A stretch of DNA of 5,645 nucleotides from Ruminococcus sp. GTDB lineage: Bacteria > Bacillota > Clostridia > Oscillospirales > Ruminococcaceae. The notes beneath the pieces were generated by a model. It was not told the origin of the DNA. It was given only the letters and a program-made list of their open reading frames with translations, and made no database searches. Each line of letters opens with the position of its first letter. The first letter of the stretch is position 1. Location of the stretch: the NCBI GenBank assembly GCA_023667165.1, contig JAMPAO010000137.1, positions 1 to 5,645 of the forward strand. The letters run 5' to 3'. The position numbers and the translations under genes were made by a program. Shown here one piece after another: positions 5,462-5,645 of this stretch.

Positions 5462-5645
5462 TCACAATAAAGCGTCTTCGGGCATCGGATCAATCACTGT
5501 TTCGATCATCCAGCACTCCAGACCGTCGTCCATTACCGTTTTTCCGTGGTTGAAGTCGATCCAGTAATAATCCATATCGTCGTTGACGTACCACCCGACT
5601 GTTTCACCGTAGTCGGTCTTGGGTATTCCGAGAAATTCATAGAGA
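5462..5645 (-). CDS. C-terminal part of a further DUF6353-like protein (partial)
   Basis: The last 60 codons of a gene entering from the right edge are visible, ending at a TGA (5464-5462). They read LYEFLGIPKTDYGETVGWYV, then a short acidic stretch NDDMDYYWIDFNHGK, and end with IDPMPEDALL. The LYEFLGIPKT-G-TVGW block aligns with VYKMLGIPETKAGQVVGW of the 327-residue protein, and DYYWIDFN matches the position of NYVDFGIY. This makes it a third DUF6353-like C-terminal domain. The upstream part, including the expected membrane helices, lies outside the window, so full family membership remains inferred. It is separated from the next start by 47 bases containing that gene's binding site. Confidence 0.75.
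   Translation of the reverse strand, partial: LYEFLGIPKTDYGETVGWYVNDDMDYYWIDFNHGKTVMDDGLECWMIETVIDPMPEDALL

Overview
The window is a tightly packed block of genes, all transcribed from the minus strand, so the transcript runs from 5645 towards 1. Twelve reading frames can be supported: two are cut by the window edges, and five are small proteins of 33 to 92 residues, four of them too short for a routine ORF scan. Strong AAAGGAG-type ribosome binding sites, one TTG start, intermediate base composition and the protein types point to a Gram-positive host in Bacillota, most likely Clostridia (Oscillospiraceae or Ruminococcus-like). The compact one-strand layout, stop/start overlaps and an apparent phage-type primase N-terminus suggest a phage, a prophage or a phage-derived element rather than core chromosome. 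This assignment is inferred from gene content; no capsid, terminase or integrase gene is in view.

Layout in transcription order: the C-terminus of a first DUF6353-like protein (5462 to the edge); a 54-residue membrane protein (5250-5414), whose stop codon lies inside a strong terminator-like hairpin (5210-5257); a 262-residue second DUF6353-like protein (4392-5180); a 92-residue single-pass protein with an acidic tail (4054-4332); a second terminator-like hairpin (4009-4034); a 203-residue protein with a TTG start (3365-3976); the 327-residue third and best DUF6353 match (2360-3343); a secreted SleB-type cell wall hydrolase (1825-2343); two tiny membrane proteins of 33 and 50 residues (1708-1809, 1556-1708); a 158-residue membrane-anchored protein (1083-1559); a 189-residue soluble protein (517-1086); a 50-residue small protein (368-520); and the N-terminus of a probable phage primase/helicase-type protein (1-365).

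Most of these products look membrane-associated: the DUF6353 proteins have two hydrophobic helices near the N-terminus and a soluble C-terminal domain, and four or five others have one helix. With the secreted hydrolase this makes an envelope-directed cassette feeding directly, through four consecutive stop/start overlaps and then a 2-base gap, into a gene that probably belongs to DNA replication. No single gene has a proven role from sequence alone except the hydrolase. The two hairpins with T tracts lie between genes that have no obvious promoter of their own, so they may tune expression inside one long transcript. No stretch longer than 300 bases lacks a gene; the longest gaps (4333-4391, 3977-4053 and 5181-5249) hold ribosome binding sites and hairpins. 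No tRNA, rRNA, CRISPR array or insertion sequence was seen.
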